From: Dioscorea cayenensis subsp. rotundata
Taxonomy: Eukaryota > Streptophyta > Magnoliopsida > Dioscoreales > Dioscoreaceae
Direction: 5' to 3'
Assembly: GCF_009730915.1 (NCBI RefSeq)
Contig: NC_052495.1
Span: 719,419 to 783,418 of the forward strand
DNA: 64,000 nucleotides
Numbering within the stretch: position 1 is the stretch's first letter; each line of letters begins with the position of its first letter. Below, in pieces: positions 46,209-57,638 of this stretch. The notes under the pieces were generated by a model. The model was not told the origin of the DNA. It worked only from the letters and a program-made list of their open reading frames with translations, and searched no databases. Position numbers and translations under genes: made by a program.

Positions 46209-48500
46209 CGCTGCGCTTCTCCCTTCCTTCTCTTCTTGGCGGCTCTCTGTTCCTGTTTCTTTTATTAGAAAAATATTGGTTCTTTTTTCAGAAAACCCCC
46301 TCACTTGTTTCTATTTGCACATAGTCTCATTTTTCCATTTTTTTTTTCTTTTTGGAGAAAATTAGAAGAAGTTTTCAATAGATGTAACATCAGTATATAT
46401 ATACACGGACAAATATTTCAATTATAACTTTTTTTAAAGTCATATTTCAATTAGAACATCAGTATATATACATTACATGCACATTTTTAGAGTTTAATGT
46501 TAAATTTTCAAAACAAAGTCAGAAAAATAATCCATATAATCATCACTTATTTATTAGGAACGACTGGATTGATTTTTTTTTTTAAAAAAAAAAATTATAA
46601 TACAGAATTAGTATTCTGTATCTCTTCTAACTTAAAAATTGAGAGTTCGGCAAGTGTTGATCAAAATATTAACTCAATAACTTTAAAAAAAATTATGTTT
46701 TTTTCCGTGTAAATTTTATCTATTATCGATAAGTAAATCAATTCAATTAAACACATTTTTTTTAATTAAAATGCAAGGATGAAGATGATCTTCTTCTCAA
46801 GATCCAATACTCATTTGCATCAACTATTGTACAATAATTTACTTGTTTTATTCAAGTGACAAAGATGTAAGGTGAAAATGAGCATTTCAAATATTTTTTT
46901 ATGGCTTTTGCATTTTTAAGTATTAATGTTATTTTCGATGTTGTACAATTAAAGAAAGAAGTAACCACCGTTGCAGTAAGACATTGGTATTCCATTCCCT
47001 CCCCCATTCAAAAGGTCAAGGAAAAGTAAATTTATCATTTGTAGTAATTAATTCTAGCAATTATGTTTCATTGTAATATAAATTAGGATTTATAACAATT
47101 ATGTTTCATTGTAATATAAATTAGGATTTATAATGTATTTGCAGTACAGTTGCAATGTTTAGCTGTTGTAACTCTTTTTATAACAATAACAACAACAACA
47201 ACTACTATACAACAATAACAATAATAAAATGCGAATTCCATTCTCTGGTGATGTATTTTGAAATGTTTTCTTTTAGAAAGATTGACATGAAACAGTAACT
47301 TCATGATCAATTTGTGTTCTCTAGTCTGAGCATGACACAGCACTGACAAATAGACAAATGAGAAGGGTTAGCTGGAAAGAGAGAAAGGAAAGATATGGTG
47401 CCAAGAAAAAGAAGATTTCTCAGTAGATTGCAACTGTACTGCAAATACAAGCGCAATTTAGTATGCTTTAATTTAATTTTATTGACAGTCGTAAAGTAAT
47501 CAAAGGAAAACTAGTCCTTGTTTTCAATTAAGTATCAACAATATTTGATTATCAGGTTAATTTTTTGAGCTATATATATATATATATATATATATATGTT
47601 CTCTCTGTAAGATGAGGAACTTCATGGAAGAGCAAATTTCTTGTCACTGATTCATTTGCATGAAATGATTTGAATTTGTTTGCATGTCTCATTTTGATTA
47701 TCAAACAAATTTCATTTGAGAAATTGCATTATAATGAACAAGATTGAAACATGAAATTATGGAAAACTAGATCAGAAAAGGAAAAAAAAAAAAGGACGGA
47801 TCTTAAAATGAGTGCCAAGATAACCAAAGGACAGCAAGAAAAAGAGGAAGAAGATGATCAGACACCAGTACTACAATTATAACTCATTATGATTTAGTGT
47901 GTGTATATATATAATCTTATAAAAAAAATCTAGTAAATTAGAAAAACTAGTTTCATAAAAAGCTAGCTAGCTCAAGGAATTCAACACAACTAAAAATGTA
48001 GTTAAAAAAATAATAATAATGAGTCTAAAGCTCTTTCCTTTCAGAAAAAAAGAAAGAAAGAAATTAAGAGTAGGAATTAGCTAGAGTAATTCCTTAAATT
48101 TAGCTTATTTAACTTCCTTTTGATTTAGAAAACATATTCAATAAGGCAGCAAACTTGTATAATTCAACACACCATGCACTAAATTAAACTGCAGTAAAGA
48201 AAATATATAATCATAATCTCCTTCTCTTCAGAAAAAAAAAAAAGAAAAGAATTAAAAGAAAAGAAAAAGGAATTGTTAACCATTCCTTTTGGCAGAAATA
48301 TTTAATTTAGACAACTTTATATCTCAGCAAACATTGTAAAGTAGTTAAACACATATAATTAAGTCTTTTATGATTTAGAAAGTCATATATAACAAGGCAA
48401 CAGACTTAAATAAAGATCTCATAGAGAAGAAATTAATTAGAAAAAGTAAATATAGAAAACCTAGTTCATATGAAGAGCTAGCTAGCAAGCTAGAATTCCT
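46209..48500. other. AT-rich intergenic region
   Basis: Upstream of QCR9 and downstream of the next minus-strand gene. No gene is seen. It contains a short tandem duplication (about 42 bp, 47055-47132, sharing CAATTATGTTTCATTGTAAT), a (TA)n run at 47571-47597 and A-rich tracts. Confidence 0.6.
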
Positions 48501-48826
48501 TCAACACCGGTTCTCAATCTGCAACCCACCGGAGTTTGTCCGCCTGCACTCCTGAACAAGAGATTCACGAGCCAAAACCAAACCTTTAGGAACAAGACAA
48601 GTATCAAAAGAAGCACAGTCAATCCAATCCTTCAAAAAATTCTCTTGTCCCCAGATCTCAGGTATCCAAACTCTACCAGCCATCTCAACTCTATGTCTCT
48701 TCAGCCTCTCTCTTCCACAGTCCTCCTCATCTTCTCCCTTTCTCTGACCACTCTCCTCAGTGACCATCACCAAACACTCTTTCTTTCCATCTTCTTTCAC
48801 AGCAGCAATGACACTATTACTAGTAA

Positions 48827-48861
<35 letters not shown>

Positions 48862-48935
48862 CTAGTACTAGTACTACTCTCTGCATGAATGGCTTTCTGA
48901 AGACCATCAAAGAGAACAATATTAGATGGATCCAT
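48501..48935 (-). CDS. Conserved plant protein of unknown function with an IENRC tail
   Basis: A single-exon gene encoding 144 residues. The C-terminal half is conserved across flowering plants: [20 protein letters not shown], then [26 protein letters not shown] and the end GLQIENRC. I know this pattern from uncharacterised proteins such as At1g13360 and At3g25870 of Arabidopsis; no activity is established. The N-terminal part is variable and carries a threonine run (about 12 Thr) encoded by an ACT-type microsatellite, then lysine- and glutamate-rich sequence. No signal peptide or membrane segment is visible. ACGTG elements upstream (ACACGTGAG near 49052 and AACGTGTCC near 49093) may confer stress control. 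The start is the first Met of the frame and close to the expected length. Confidence 0.8.
48822..48861. repeat. In-frame trinucleotide repeat coding for poly-Thr
   Basis: An AGT run on the plus strand (ACT on the gene strand) inside the IENRC gene, encoding the threonine run near residues 26-37. A length change here would keep the frame. Confidence 0.8.
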
Positions 48936-51900
48936 TGTGGGAATGCTAAGAAAGATCAGGGAGAAAGGATGAGAAGAATGGAGAAGACTTTATGAACAAG
49001 TGGTGCAGTGTGTGGGAGAGGAGGTGGTAAGGGATGAATGGGGAGCTACATGACACGTGAGAGTAATGGAAGCATATGGTGGAGAAGAAAGTAACGTGTC
49101 CTTAGTTGTTTTTAGAGTGGGTTGGATGTTTGTGTGGCCACTTTGCCACCATAATATGCAAATTAATGTTTTGCTTTGTTCTCTCATGTGAGGTTGGTGC
49201 TTGTTTGGATTCTTTTGAGCCAATGGAATGCAAGGATTAGATTGGATTTTATTTATTTATTTATTTATTTATAACTTTTGGGAGGGGTAGTGGCACTGTT
49301 AACAATTCATGGTAGAGGTAAAGGTGCAATCAGATTCCATTTTGAATGGGATGTTTATCTGTGGGGGCACTTTTATTGAAAAGTAGGAGGGCCATGTTTG
49401 TGTAATGTTCTAGTTTTTAGATTCCACTTTCCCATTTTGCAATGGTGGATGATGATTTGACTCCACTTTGCTGCTTAGCCAGAAAGAGTAAGGGCTCATT
49501 TGGGAATGGTTTTGATAAATGATTAATTTTTTTTTTTCAAACATCTTTAGAACTTGGAATAGTGAGCTATTTTGGTGCATGTGATCATGTATGATATATA
49601 TAAGTCTGGTTATTTTGTTCTATTATTTGTTGTATTGTATTTCTTTATTTATCTCATTATAAAAAACTTTATTTTGCTACTCTATTTCCAGTATTTTATA
49701 ATAAGTCTATGCACCCACAAAATCAGGAGTTTAAATCCCGCCTCACGAATAATGAACGATGAAAATAGTAGTGGAGTTTGTACATTTTATACAAGGAATT
49801 TTTTTTTTTGTAATTAATCACTTTTTTTTGCGATTTATGTTGCTTTCAATATTTTGTCACTATTTAAAGAAGTTTGGATTAATTCCGTGATGGAAAATAA
49901 CAAAATAAGATCATATAATTTACCTCCAATATCAAAAATTGCAAGGTTCCAAAATAAAAAATAGACAAATTAAAAAAATCATTGAAAAGTTTAATATCCA
50001 CAAGAAAACCCTGTTGTTTTACAAAATAAAACTATCAAGAAAAGGCCACTGAGATTTGAGATTCATGGAATGTATGATTTGTTAAAAAGACATACTATCT
50101 TTTTAGACAATGGTCCTGATCTACTGTTCCTACATCACTCTCCCAATCTTTATGACAATTCACCATCACTCACAAACCTCATACCTAGACATATATATCT
50201 GAGCCACGAATAATAGTATTAATTAATTAATAAATAAAATAAAAATAAATACAAGGTGAATTGATATAGATGGCCTTTTGAAAAAAAAAAAAATTTGATA
50301 TAGATGGGAAGATGGAATCCAGGATATTTTGATGGAAACCAACCTCCTCCTCTGTTTTCATTTCAATGAGAGACTTTGTCCAAATAATGTCACAGTGTCT
50401 TTGTTTCTCATTCAATGATAGTAACCACTTCGTCCTCATGCTATACATGGTCTTACAACTTTTAATTGTGGCCTTGGATTTTAGGATGCTCTCCAAATTA
50501 CCCAACATTGATCCCTATCAAGATAAAAGAGTGTTTTAATTTGGCCATGAATCATCCACCACAAAATTAACAGCTTGATATATATAAAATTAGCATACAA
50601 ATCACAGCTTTGTTTGTCACACTCACTTTAAGGTGATATATAGTAGATTTAAATAAGTCAAGACTTTTTTAATTTTGGGTCTTTCATCCATCAATTCCTT
50701 TGGATGAGAAGCTGAGAATCTTATAATAATGTAGATATTTTCTAATTAATATTAATTAATTATCAGAATTTCAACTTAGAAACCAAGTTTCTTAATACTC
50801 TAGTTGGTAAGTCAAATCAATTTACTAACAAGTTGCTGGAGAGAATAAATTTAATCTAAAAATCTCAATTATTAATCATTTACATTTTAATCTCAAATAT
50901 TAATGATTTTATTGTTTTTCTTATTGTTTTAAATTTTTTTTTGAAATAGCTATCCATGTAATTATCACTGTAAAGAATTGACACTCCACTCCACCTAATA
51001 TAATTATCTATACTTCATATTTCATAATAAGTGACAAATATAACTAGTAAAACCATAAAAGAAAAAATGACTTAAGTACAAATATAATTAGTAAAATCAT
51101 AAAAAAAACACGACATAAGTTCAAAATAACAAGCTCATATACCGCAAGGAGTGTGCTCACAACTCAGAAATTTGATTGTCTAATCTGCGCATCCCCATCC
51201 AACAACACGGAGTTCGACTATAAATCTATATTAACAACTAAAAACTCGTTATTATTACTGTAATTAATAAAATTTGACCTTAGAATTCTTAAATCTTCGT
51301 ACCAATATTTTTTTTTAGTGAAGGCAACTTCACTAGATTATATAATAACTATTGTTTTTAAATTTTCGTACATCTCTAATGGAAGACTAGCTAAATAGCT
51401 AAATGAAACTTTTTTTTTCCTCCTTCCTTTCATGCATTTCCATCAATCCCACCAAGAGGTAAATAAAATAAAACAAATAAAACATCAACTTATATTTTCT
51501 TAAAATTGGTAAGGTGTGTTTTTTTTTTTTAAATTTAAAAAAATTCATTCCACACACATTTTTAATTTTTAATTAAATTTTGAAAGAAGTTGAACCCTCC
51601 ACTTATGCATTTTAAATGTATGAGTTAATATTACTACCACTAGTCGTACAATAATGGTGTTGGGTCCAGCCCATTTGTTGGGTTGGCCCATGGTTTTAAA
51701 AAAAAATAAAGCTATGTTGACTTATGGAGGAGGGCTTGAAGGGAATTTCACAATGGTAAAAACTCTCATCTTTAATGAGAATGAGGGGTGACTATACACA
51801 GTTTTTGGGGGAAAAAGAAGAGAAAAGAGAAAAGGGCATCATCTAAGGAAGAGAAGGTGGAGCTAGTGTTCTTAGAGAAGGCAAGATTGGAAGGCTTCAT

Positions 51901-52545
51901 CGCCGGATCTCTCCTAATCTTTTTTTGGTTTGATCCCTCAACTCTCATTCCTTAAGGTAATTTTGTGAACCATCCTAGTGTATGGATGATGTATGAGTGT
52001 TGAATCTCTTTTCTTGTGAAATTCATGTTCTTTGCATGTATTCTTCTAGTGAGCTAGAAAGAACTTGGTGTTATCCCATAAGTCAACATAGTGGAAACAT
52101 GTTTAAGAGGCTCTAAGGAGTCCTGTGGTTTTTCCATAAGTCAACATAGTAGAAACATGTATGAGTTGTTTTGAAGCCTTGAAGCCTCAAGGAAGCTATT
52201 GAAGGTGTTTTGCAGCTTATGCGGGCTGCATACAAGCCTCACGAAATCGCCAGTGAGTTTCATGGGGTGTTTGCAGGCGCATGAACCCCGTATGTGAACA
52301 GTGTTTTTGCTACATCAATCTCGCAGACAGAAGGCTCGCAGGCAAGCTTGCCCTCGCATAGGTTCGCTAGTCAGGTTCACGGGCAAGTGTGCGCCCGCAT
52401 ACCGGACGCATGTGAACATTGCTACAGTAACTTCCGTGTTTTCACTGTTGCATTTCATGCAAACCCCCAATAAATGGTTGTAAATTTCTATCAGCAAAGC
52501 AAGGTATATAAGAGAATAAAAATAATTTATATAAATAAACAAATA
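48936..52545. other. Intergenic region with repeats
   Basis: About 3.6 kb with no convincing gene. The first 300 bp is the promoter of the IENRC gene. A SINE-like fragment lies at 49690-49760 (AGGAGTTTAAATCCCGCC). AT-rich spacer follows to about 51640, then an LTR-like stretch. Confidence 0.55.
51655..52470. mobile_element. Possible solo-LTR or LTR fragment
   Basis: The segment starts TGTTGGGTCCAGCCC, has a leader-like pyrimidine-rich part and two copies of CCATAAGTCAACATAGT(A/G)GAAACATGT (52076 and 52133). It continues into GC-richer sequence with repeated GCATG and GCAGGC words (52200-52440). No coding domain of a retrotransposon is present. Target-site duplications and the right end were not found. 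Confidence 0.35.
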
Positions 52546-52584
52546 AGAGGACCATTTATCGGACGCCCACAGATAAAAAAAAAT

Positions 52585-52750
52585 TTATAGATGTCTATTA
52601 TCAGCCATTGGATCTCAATCCAACGGGCAATATTAATGAACAGTAGTTAATATAGTAATTATTATTTAGAACAGTATGACACACAGTATTGTTATTCATC
52701 AATATCCGTTGTTGGATCACAATCCAACGGCTGATAATTAGACGTCCAAA
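52585..52750. mobile_element. MITE with terminal inverted repeats upstream of the PPR gene
   Basis: The left end, GATGTCTATTATCAGCCATT then GGATCTCAATCCAAC, is an imperfect inverted copy of the right end, which read in reverse is GACGTCTAATTATCAGCCGT then TGGATTGTGATCCAAC. The centre is AT-rich, and the whole is about 165 bp with no coding capacity. This fits a miniature inverted-repeat element. It ends about 160 bp before the PPR start codon. Confidence 0.7.
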
Positions 52751-52910
52751 AACACACCCTCATAAGGTTAGGCAAGCAATTTTCTCTTATAAAACATATA
52801 TATATAGAAGATTGATTAGGCATGAGCTCGGTCAGTCTCAATTCTCAAAGCTCCTCGTGCATGGAAAGCGAGAAGGCTATTATCACTGCTGGGCTGCGAC
52901 CACTATTAGC

Positions 52911-54965
52911 ATGCTGTCGGAGCCCACACTCTTGGCCCAGCTCATCCAATCCTACGCCCGAACTGCCAAACTCCACAAAGCCAAGCAGCTCCACGCCCGC
53001 CTCATCCTCTCCGGCGCCGGCGCCGGCACCTCCTCCACCTTCATCTCCAACCATCTTCTCAACATGTACGCCAAGTGCGGCGATCTCCATCACGCCCTCT
53101 CCCTGTTCGACGTAATGCCTCAAAGAAACCTTGTTACTTGGACGGCCATGATCTCTGGTTTCTCCCAAAACCTGCACTTTCATCGTGCTCTTCAGACCTT
53201 CACTTCCATGTGTTCTTCCGGATTGAAACCCACGCAGTTCGCGTTCTCCAGTGCGATACAAGCATCGGTCTCGTTTGGATCACTGGTGTTCGGGAAGCAG
53301 TTGCATTCCTTGAGTTTTAAGTCTGGCTACTCTCTCGAGCTCTTTGTGGGTAGCAATCTCGCTGATATGTACTCTAAACTCGGTTCACTGGCTGATGCTT
53401 GTAAGGTGTTTGATGAAATGCCTCTCAAGGATGAGGTGTCTTGGAACGCCATGATTGATGGGTACTCCAAAAATGGAGACTTTGAGCAGGCTTTAGCTGC
53501 ATTTCGGAGCATGTTCCGTGAGAACATTGTCATTGATCAGCATGTCTTATGTAGTGCATTGAGCGCTTGCGGAGGTCTGAAGAGCTCCGAATTTGGCAGG
53601 TCTCTGCAGTCATTGGTTGTGAAGTTTGGTTTCCAAAAGGAGATATTCATCTGTAATGCTCTCACTGATATGTACTCAAAATCTGGAGACATGGACAGTG
53701 CTTCAAGAGTGGCTGAATTGGATTCAGGGACATGGAATGTGGTGTCATGTAGTTCTTTGATTGATGGATATGTTGAATTGGAACAGATTGAGAAGGCACT
53801 GAGTGTTTATGTTGAATCACGACGGCTAGGTGTTGAACCGAATGAGTTCACATTCTCCAGTATGGTTAAGGCTTGTGCTGGTCAGGCAGCATTGGAGCAG
53901 GGAACACAACTGCACTCCCAAGTTATCAAAACCAACTTCATTGAAGACTCATTTGTTGCTTCAGCACTTGTTGATATGTATGGCAAGTGTGGTCTTCTCA
54001 ATTCTTCAATCCTAATTTTCCAAGACATTTCTAAGCCAACTGAGATTGCCTGGAATTCTATTCTTGGCGTGTTTGCACAGCATGGTCGAGGAAAAGAAGC
54101 AATGGAGATATTTAACCAAATGGTTTCACAAGGGATTTCACCAAACCATGTAACGTTTGTTAGCCTTTTGATGGCATGCAGCCACTCTGGTCTTGTGGAA
54201 GAAGGATTAGAGTATTTCAATTCAATGCATGGTAAATATGGCATGGAGCCTAAAGAAGAACACTACTCATGTGTCATTGATATGCTTGGCAGAGCAGGAA
54301 GGCTCAAAGAAGCCGAAAATTTTATCGGTAAAATGCCATTTGAGCCTAATGCTTATGGGTGGTGCTCATTGCTGGGCGCTTGCAGGACACACGGAGATAA
54401 GGCATTAGGCGAGCTTGCAGCGGAGAAACTAATTAAGCTAGAGCCCAAAAACAGTGGAATTCATGTCCTCCTATCAAACATTTATGGCAAACTTGGTCAG
54501 TGGGAAGATGTCAAAGCTGTGAGGAAACTAATGAGGGATAACAGAGTGAAGAAACTGCCTGGATTCAGTTGGGTAGATGTGAACAACAAGACCCATGTTT
54601 TTGGATCTGAAGACTGGTCACACCCACAGATGAAAGACATCAATGAGAAACTTGAAGAGCTCTCGGTGTTAATCAAGGAAGCAGGCTATGTTCCTTTCAC
54701 TGGCTCTCTGTCATGCAATGTAGAAGAGAGATTGAAAGAAAGGTTACTAAATTATCATAGTGAGAGAATTGCAGTTGCCTTTGCACTGATTAGCATGCCA
54801 AAAGCCAAACCCATCATAGTTAAGAAGAATCTAAGAGTGTGTGTGGATTGCCACACTGCTATCAAGCTCATCTCAAAAGTGGTGGACAGAGAGGTCATTG
54901 TGAGAGATAATGCAAGATTTCACCACTTTTCAGATGGGTTGTGTTCTTGTGGAGATTTTTGGTAA
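52911..54965 (+). CDS. PPR protein, PLS class with E and DYW domains
   Basis: An intronless gene of 684 residues from the Met at 52911; the frame is open further upstream to 52689. PLS-class PPR proteins act in mitochondria or chloroplasts, where the repeats read RNA and the DYW domain deaminates specific C to U. Repeats run from about residue 5 to 480 (for example NHLLNMYAKCGDLHHALSLF, WTAMISGFSQNLHFHRALQT and ALVDMYGKCGLLNSSILIFQ), followed by the E domain (about 500-590). The DYW domain keeps the zinc and catalytic residues HSE (H616, E618) and CVDC (C644, C647). The last three residues are DFW in place of DYW. I preferred 52911 because the family-like sequence starts there (MLSEPTLLAQLIQSYAR) and the upstream residues overlap MITE DNA. 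No clear targeting peptide is visible from this start; the longer frame could supply one. Confidence 0.92.
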   Translation: MLSEPTLLAQLIQSYARTAKLHKAKQLHARLILSGAGAGTSSTFISNHLLNMYAKCGDLHHALSLFDVMPQRNLVTWTAMISGFSQNLHFHRALQTFTSMCSSGLKPTQFAFSSAIQASVSFGSLVFGKQLHSLSFKSGYSLELFVGSNLADMYSKLGSLADACKVFDEMPLKDEVSWNAMIDGYSKNGDFEQALAAFRSMFRENIVIDQHVLCSALSACGGLKSSEFGRSLQSLVVKFGFQKEIFICNALTDMYSKSGDMDSASRVAELDSGTWNVVSCSSLIDGYVELEQIEKALSVYVESRRLGVEPNEFTFSSMVKACAGQAALEQGTQLHSQVIKTNFIEDSFVASALVDMYGKCGLLNSSILIFQDISKPTEIAWNSILGVFAQHGRGKEAMEIFNQMVSQGISPNHVTFVSLLMACSHSGLVEEGLEYFNSMHGKYGMEPKEEHYSCVIDMLGRAGRLKEAENFIGKMPFEPNAYGWCSLLGACRTHGDKALGELAAEKLIKLEPKNSGIHVLLSNIYGKLGQWEDVKAVRKLMRDNRVKKLPGFSWVDVNNKTHVFGSEDWSHPQMKDINEKLEELSVLIKEAGYVPFTGSLSCNVEERLKERLLNYHSERIAVAFALISMPKAKPIIVKKNLRVCVDCHTAIKLISKVVDREVIVRDNARFHHFSDGLCSCGDFW

Positions 54966-55603
54966 TATTCTTGATTTATTATGATGAAATCATACTTAGG
55001 AAATTTTGATGAATTTCTTATGAGATATATATATATATATATACACACACAATTTGGTACTTTTGTTGGATGATTTCATCTAACATTGTTGTGTCACATG
55101 GCATGCTTGTATGGCAGTGTTATAGATATGAGTTTTCCTACTTTTATCATCGTAAGTTAAGGAGGAGACATGACTTGCAATCACTACTGAAAGTTAAATA
55201 TATCAGAAATTAAACCATACCATGGTCTTTATGAATTATATAAACATATTTATTATGGTTTTTCGGTGAAAAATTAACAGTTTAAGCACGCTTAGCTGAG
55301 TTTATGATGTTAGCTTATAAAATTTCCCACTTGATAGACATTTACAACAATAATATACATGACAGTTCCTACTATGAAATATACAATTAAAACAAGAATA
55401 TAATTTTTTTTTTAATAAATATAGATAAACCACAGATTTATTGAAAAGAAACAACAATATAGATTATAACTTAATTAACCATACGGCACCACTCATTAAT
55501 TCAAGTCCTATACCAAACTTTTTTAAGGCCAATGACAAGTCCTATACCAAACTTTTTTAAGGCCAATGATTGGTTCAACGGAAATATTGGTGGAGCTTAT
55601 CAC

Positions 55604-55635
<32 letters not shown>

Positions 55636-57501
55636 GATAAAAATAATAAGCCTGAAACTTCGCCATGAAAATGACTCAACTCTCTATCTCTCACAAAGTT
55701 GGATTTCAAAATACTTTTAATTTGCTAGCCATCAAATAGTAAGTTGTCAATCCAAAGCCCAAACCAATAGAAAAGGGAGGGGTACCCTATAAAGGAGAGG
55801 GTAACCTACAGAGAAACAAAAGAATATTTATATATATATGTACTAGTGTTTTAATGGCCCTTAACAAGGACTCTGTGGATTGTATTTTAAAGTGAAAACA
55901 AGCTTCTTTTTTGGAAAGGAATCTTGATGTGGCCTGGTTTTAGGTATATGGCTTGGTTTTGATGTTGACCCTTCAACAAAGTGATATTACCAAACAAATC
56001 TATTCTTAAGGGTGAATTCAAAAGATGGTTGGCCATGCTTTGTGGGAGTTTATTAGTGCAATATCTTGATTAAACATAAAAAAGAATGGAGATATCATTA
56101 TCTATTCTTTTAAATGTTCTTCCTTTCCCTTGATGTATCACCGTTTTATGAAAAGCCGGTTATTCATTTTGGTTACATTCTTCAAATGTGTATATATATA
56201 CATAATGTTGAAGTTAATAATATTATTGGATTATGCTTAATTTATGCATAAACTAATCCATTTGTGTTGTGTGTGTGTGGGAATATATATATAAATAATA
56301 TGAATTGGCATATCCATGTTTATGGATTTTATATGATTTTATTTTATTTCAAATTAAAGCAGTGTATGCTTTTCATTAAATTATTTATACTTATGCATTA
56401 AGAAATTGACAAAACTATTTCAATTGACCAAACAAGGGAGACTTGCAAATATAAGTATAATGTTTTTTTTTCCTAATTCAAAAACTCAAACAAATAATTT
56501 TTCATTAAAATTTTCATATAATATTTATTGATTTATTCATGGTAATTCCAGATAAAAGGTTATTTCAATACATTAAATAGTCACAAACTTTTTTTTTCCA
56601 AAAAATTTCTTTACATTCATTTATATTTTAATATTTAAAATTTTTGGTTTCAAAAACTGTGGACGACCCATAGATTCTAATTTTTCACTCTCCTATCAAC
56701 CATTTAAAACTTTATAAATTCAAAAGACTAATTATAAATTTGAAAAATTAAACCAGAACATTGACAATAATCCAAAATTCTATAAACTTTGTTTGAAAAT
56801 TCTATAACAATGGATTAACAAAATAATCAAATGATAAATATATACGTATAAACAAGTCAATGATTCTGGTTGAAATAATCAATAATCCAAAATTCAATAA
56901 ACTTTGTTTGAAAATTCAGGAAAGAAGATAGATACACACCTTTTAAAATTCTAATGGAAAAAAAAAATATCTTAATTTATTATTAAAAAAACTAATAATT
57001 CCCTCTTTATTCCCCCTTTTTGAGGATAAACCAAAGGAAAAGAAAAGAAAAATAAGGCATTAATAATACTAAATTAATATTAAAAGAGGGACTTGTCTTG
57101 CTCTCATTGAATGAAATATGAATGCTGGTTTTAATTTGTTGAGAACTTTAAAAAGCTCTGAAAAGAAAGGCCTAAGCAAAAGCCAATGAGAAAGCACAGT
57201 CGGTTACAAGCAGTGGAGTAGGAGTCAGTGATTCTAATTTCTAGCTAGTGCCTTCCTCCTGCCCCAAAAGGGCCCCACTCTTCTCCTTATCTCTCTCTGT
57301 GTGTATGTGAAGTCCCACACTTTTGAGACAAAAGTCCACAAGGACAAGATCTTCTCTGCACCATAGTATCATTTCTAGAGCCTGATATTATTACTAGAGT
57401 ATACTAAACAAGCAAAATAAATATATAGACTTTCATACATATTATTCATATACACCCATGAATGGTCAAGGTCCATATCACATGATTCACTAGTATAAGA
57501 A

Positions 57502-57547
<46 letters not shown>

Positions 57548-57638
57548 TCAAACTTTGTTGTTTTTTTTTTATAATTGTTTATATATGTTTCTCTTCTCTT
57601 TTACTTGAACAGCAGAAGTTGAAGCATGTTGTGAAGAG
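54966..57638. other. Intergenic region between the PPR and TGA genes
   Basis: AT-rich DNA without a gene. A 35-bp exact tandem duplication lies at about 55500-55568 (AAGTCCTATACCAAACTTTT). (TA)n runs lie at 55025, 55611 and 56198. The last 350 bp is the TGA promoter and leader, with a (CT)n tract at 57507-57543. Confidence 0.6.
57507..57543. repeat. (CT)18 tract in the TGA promoter or leader
   Basis: A CT dinucleotide run about 100 bp upstream of the start codon, typical of plant core promoters and 5' UTRs. A three-codon uORF (ATG TTG TGA at 57625-57633) lies between it and the start. Confidence 0.8.
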
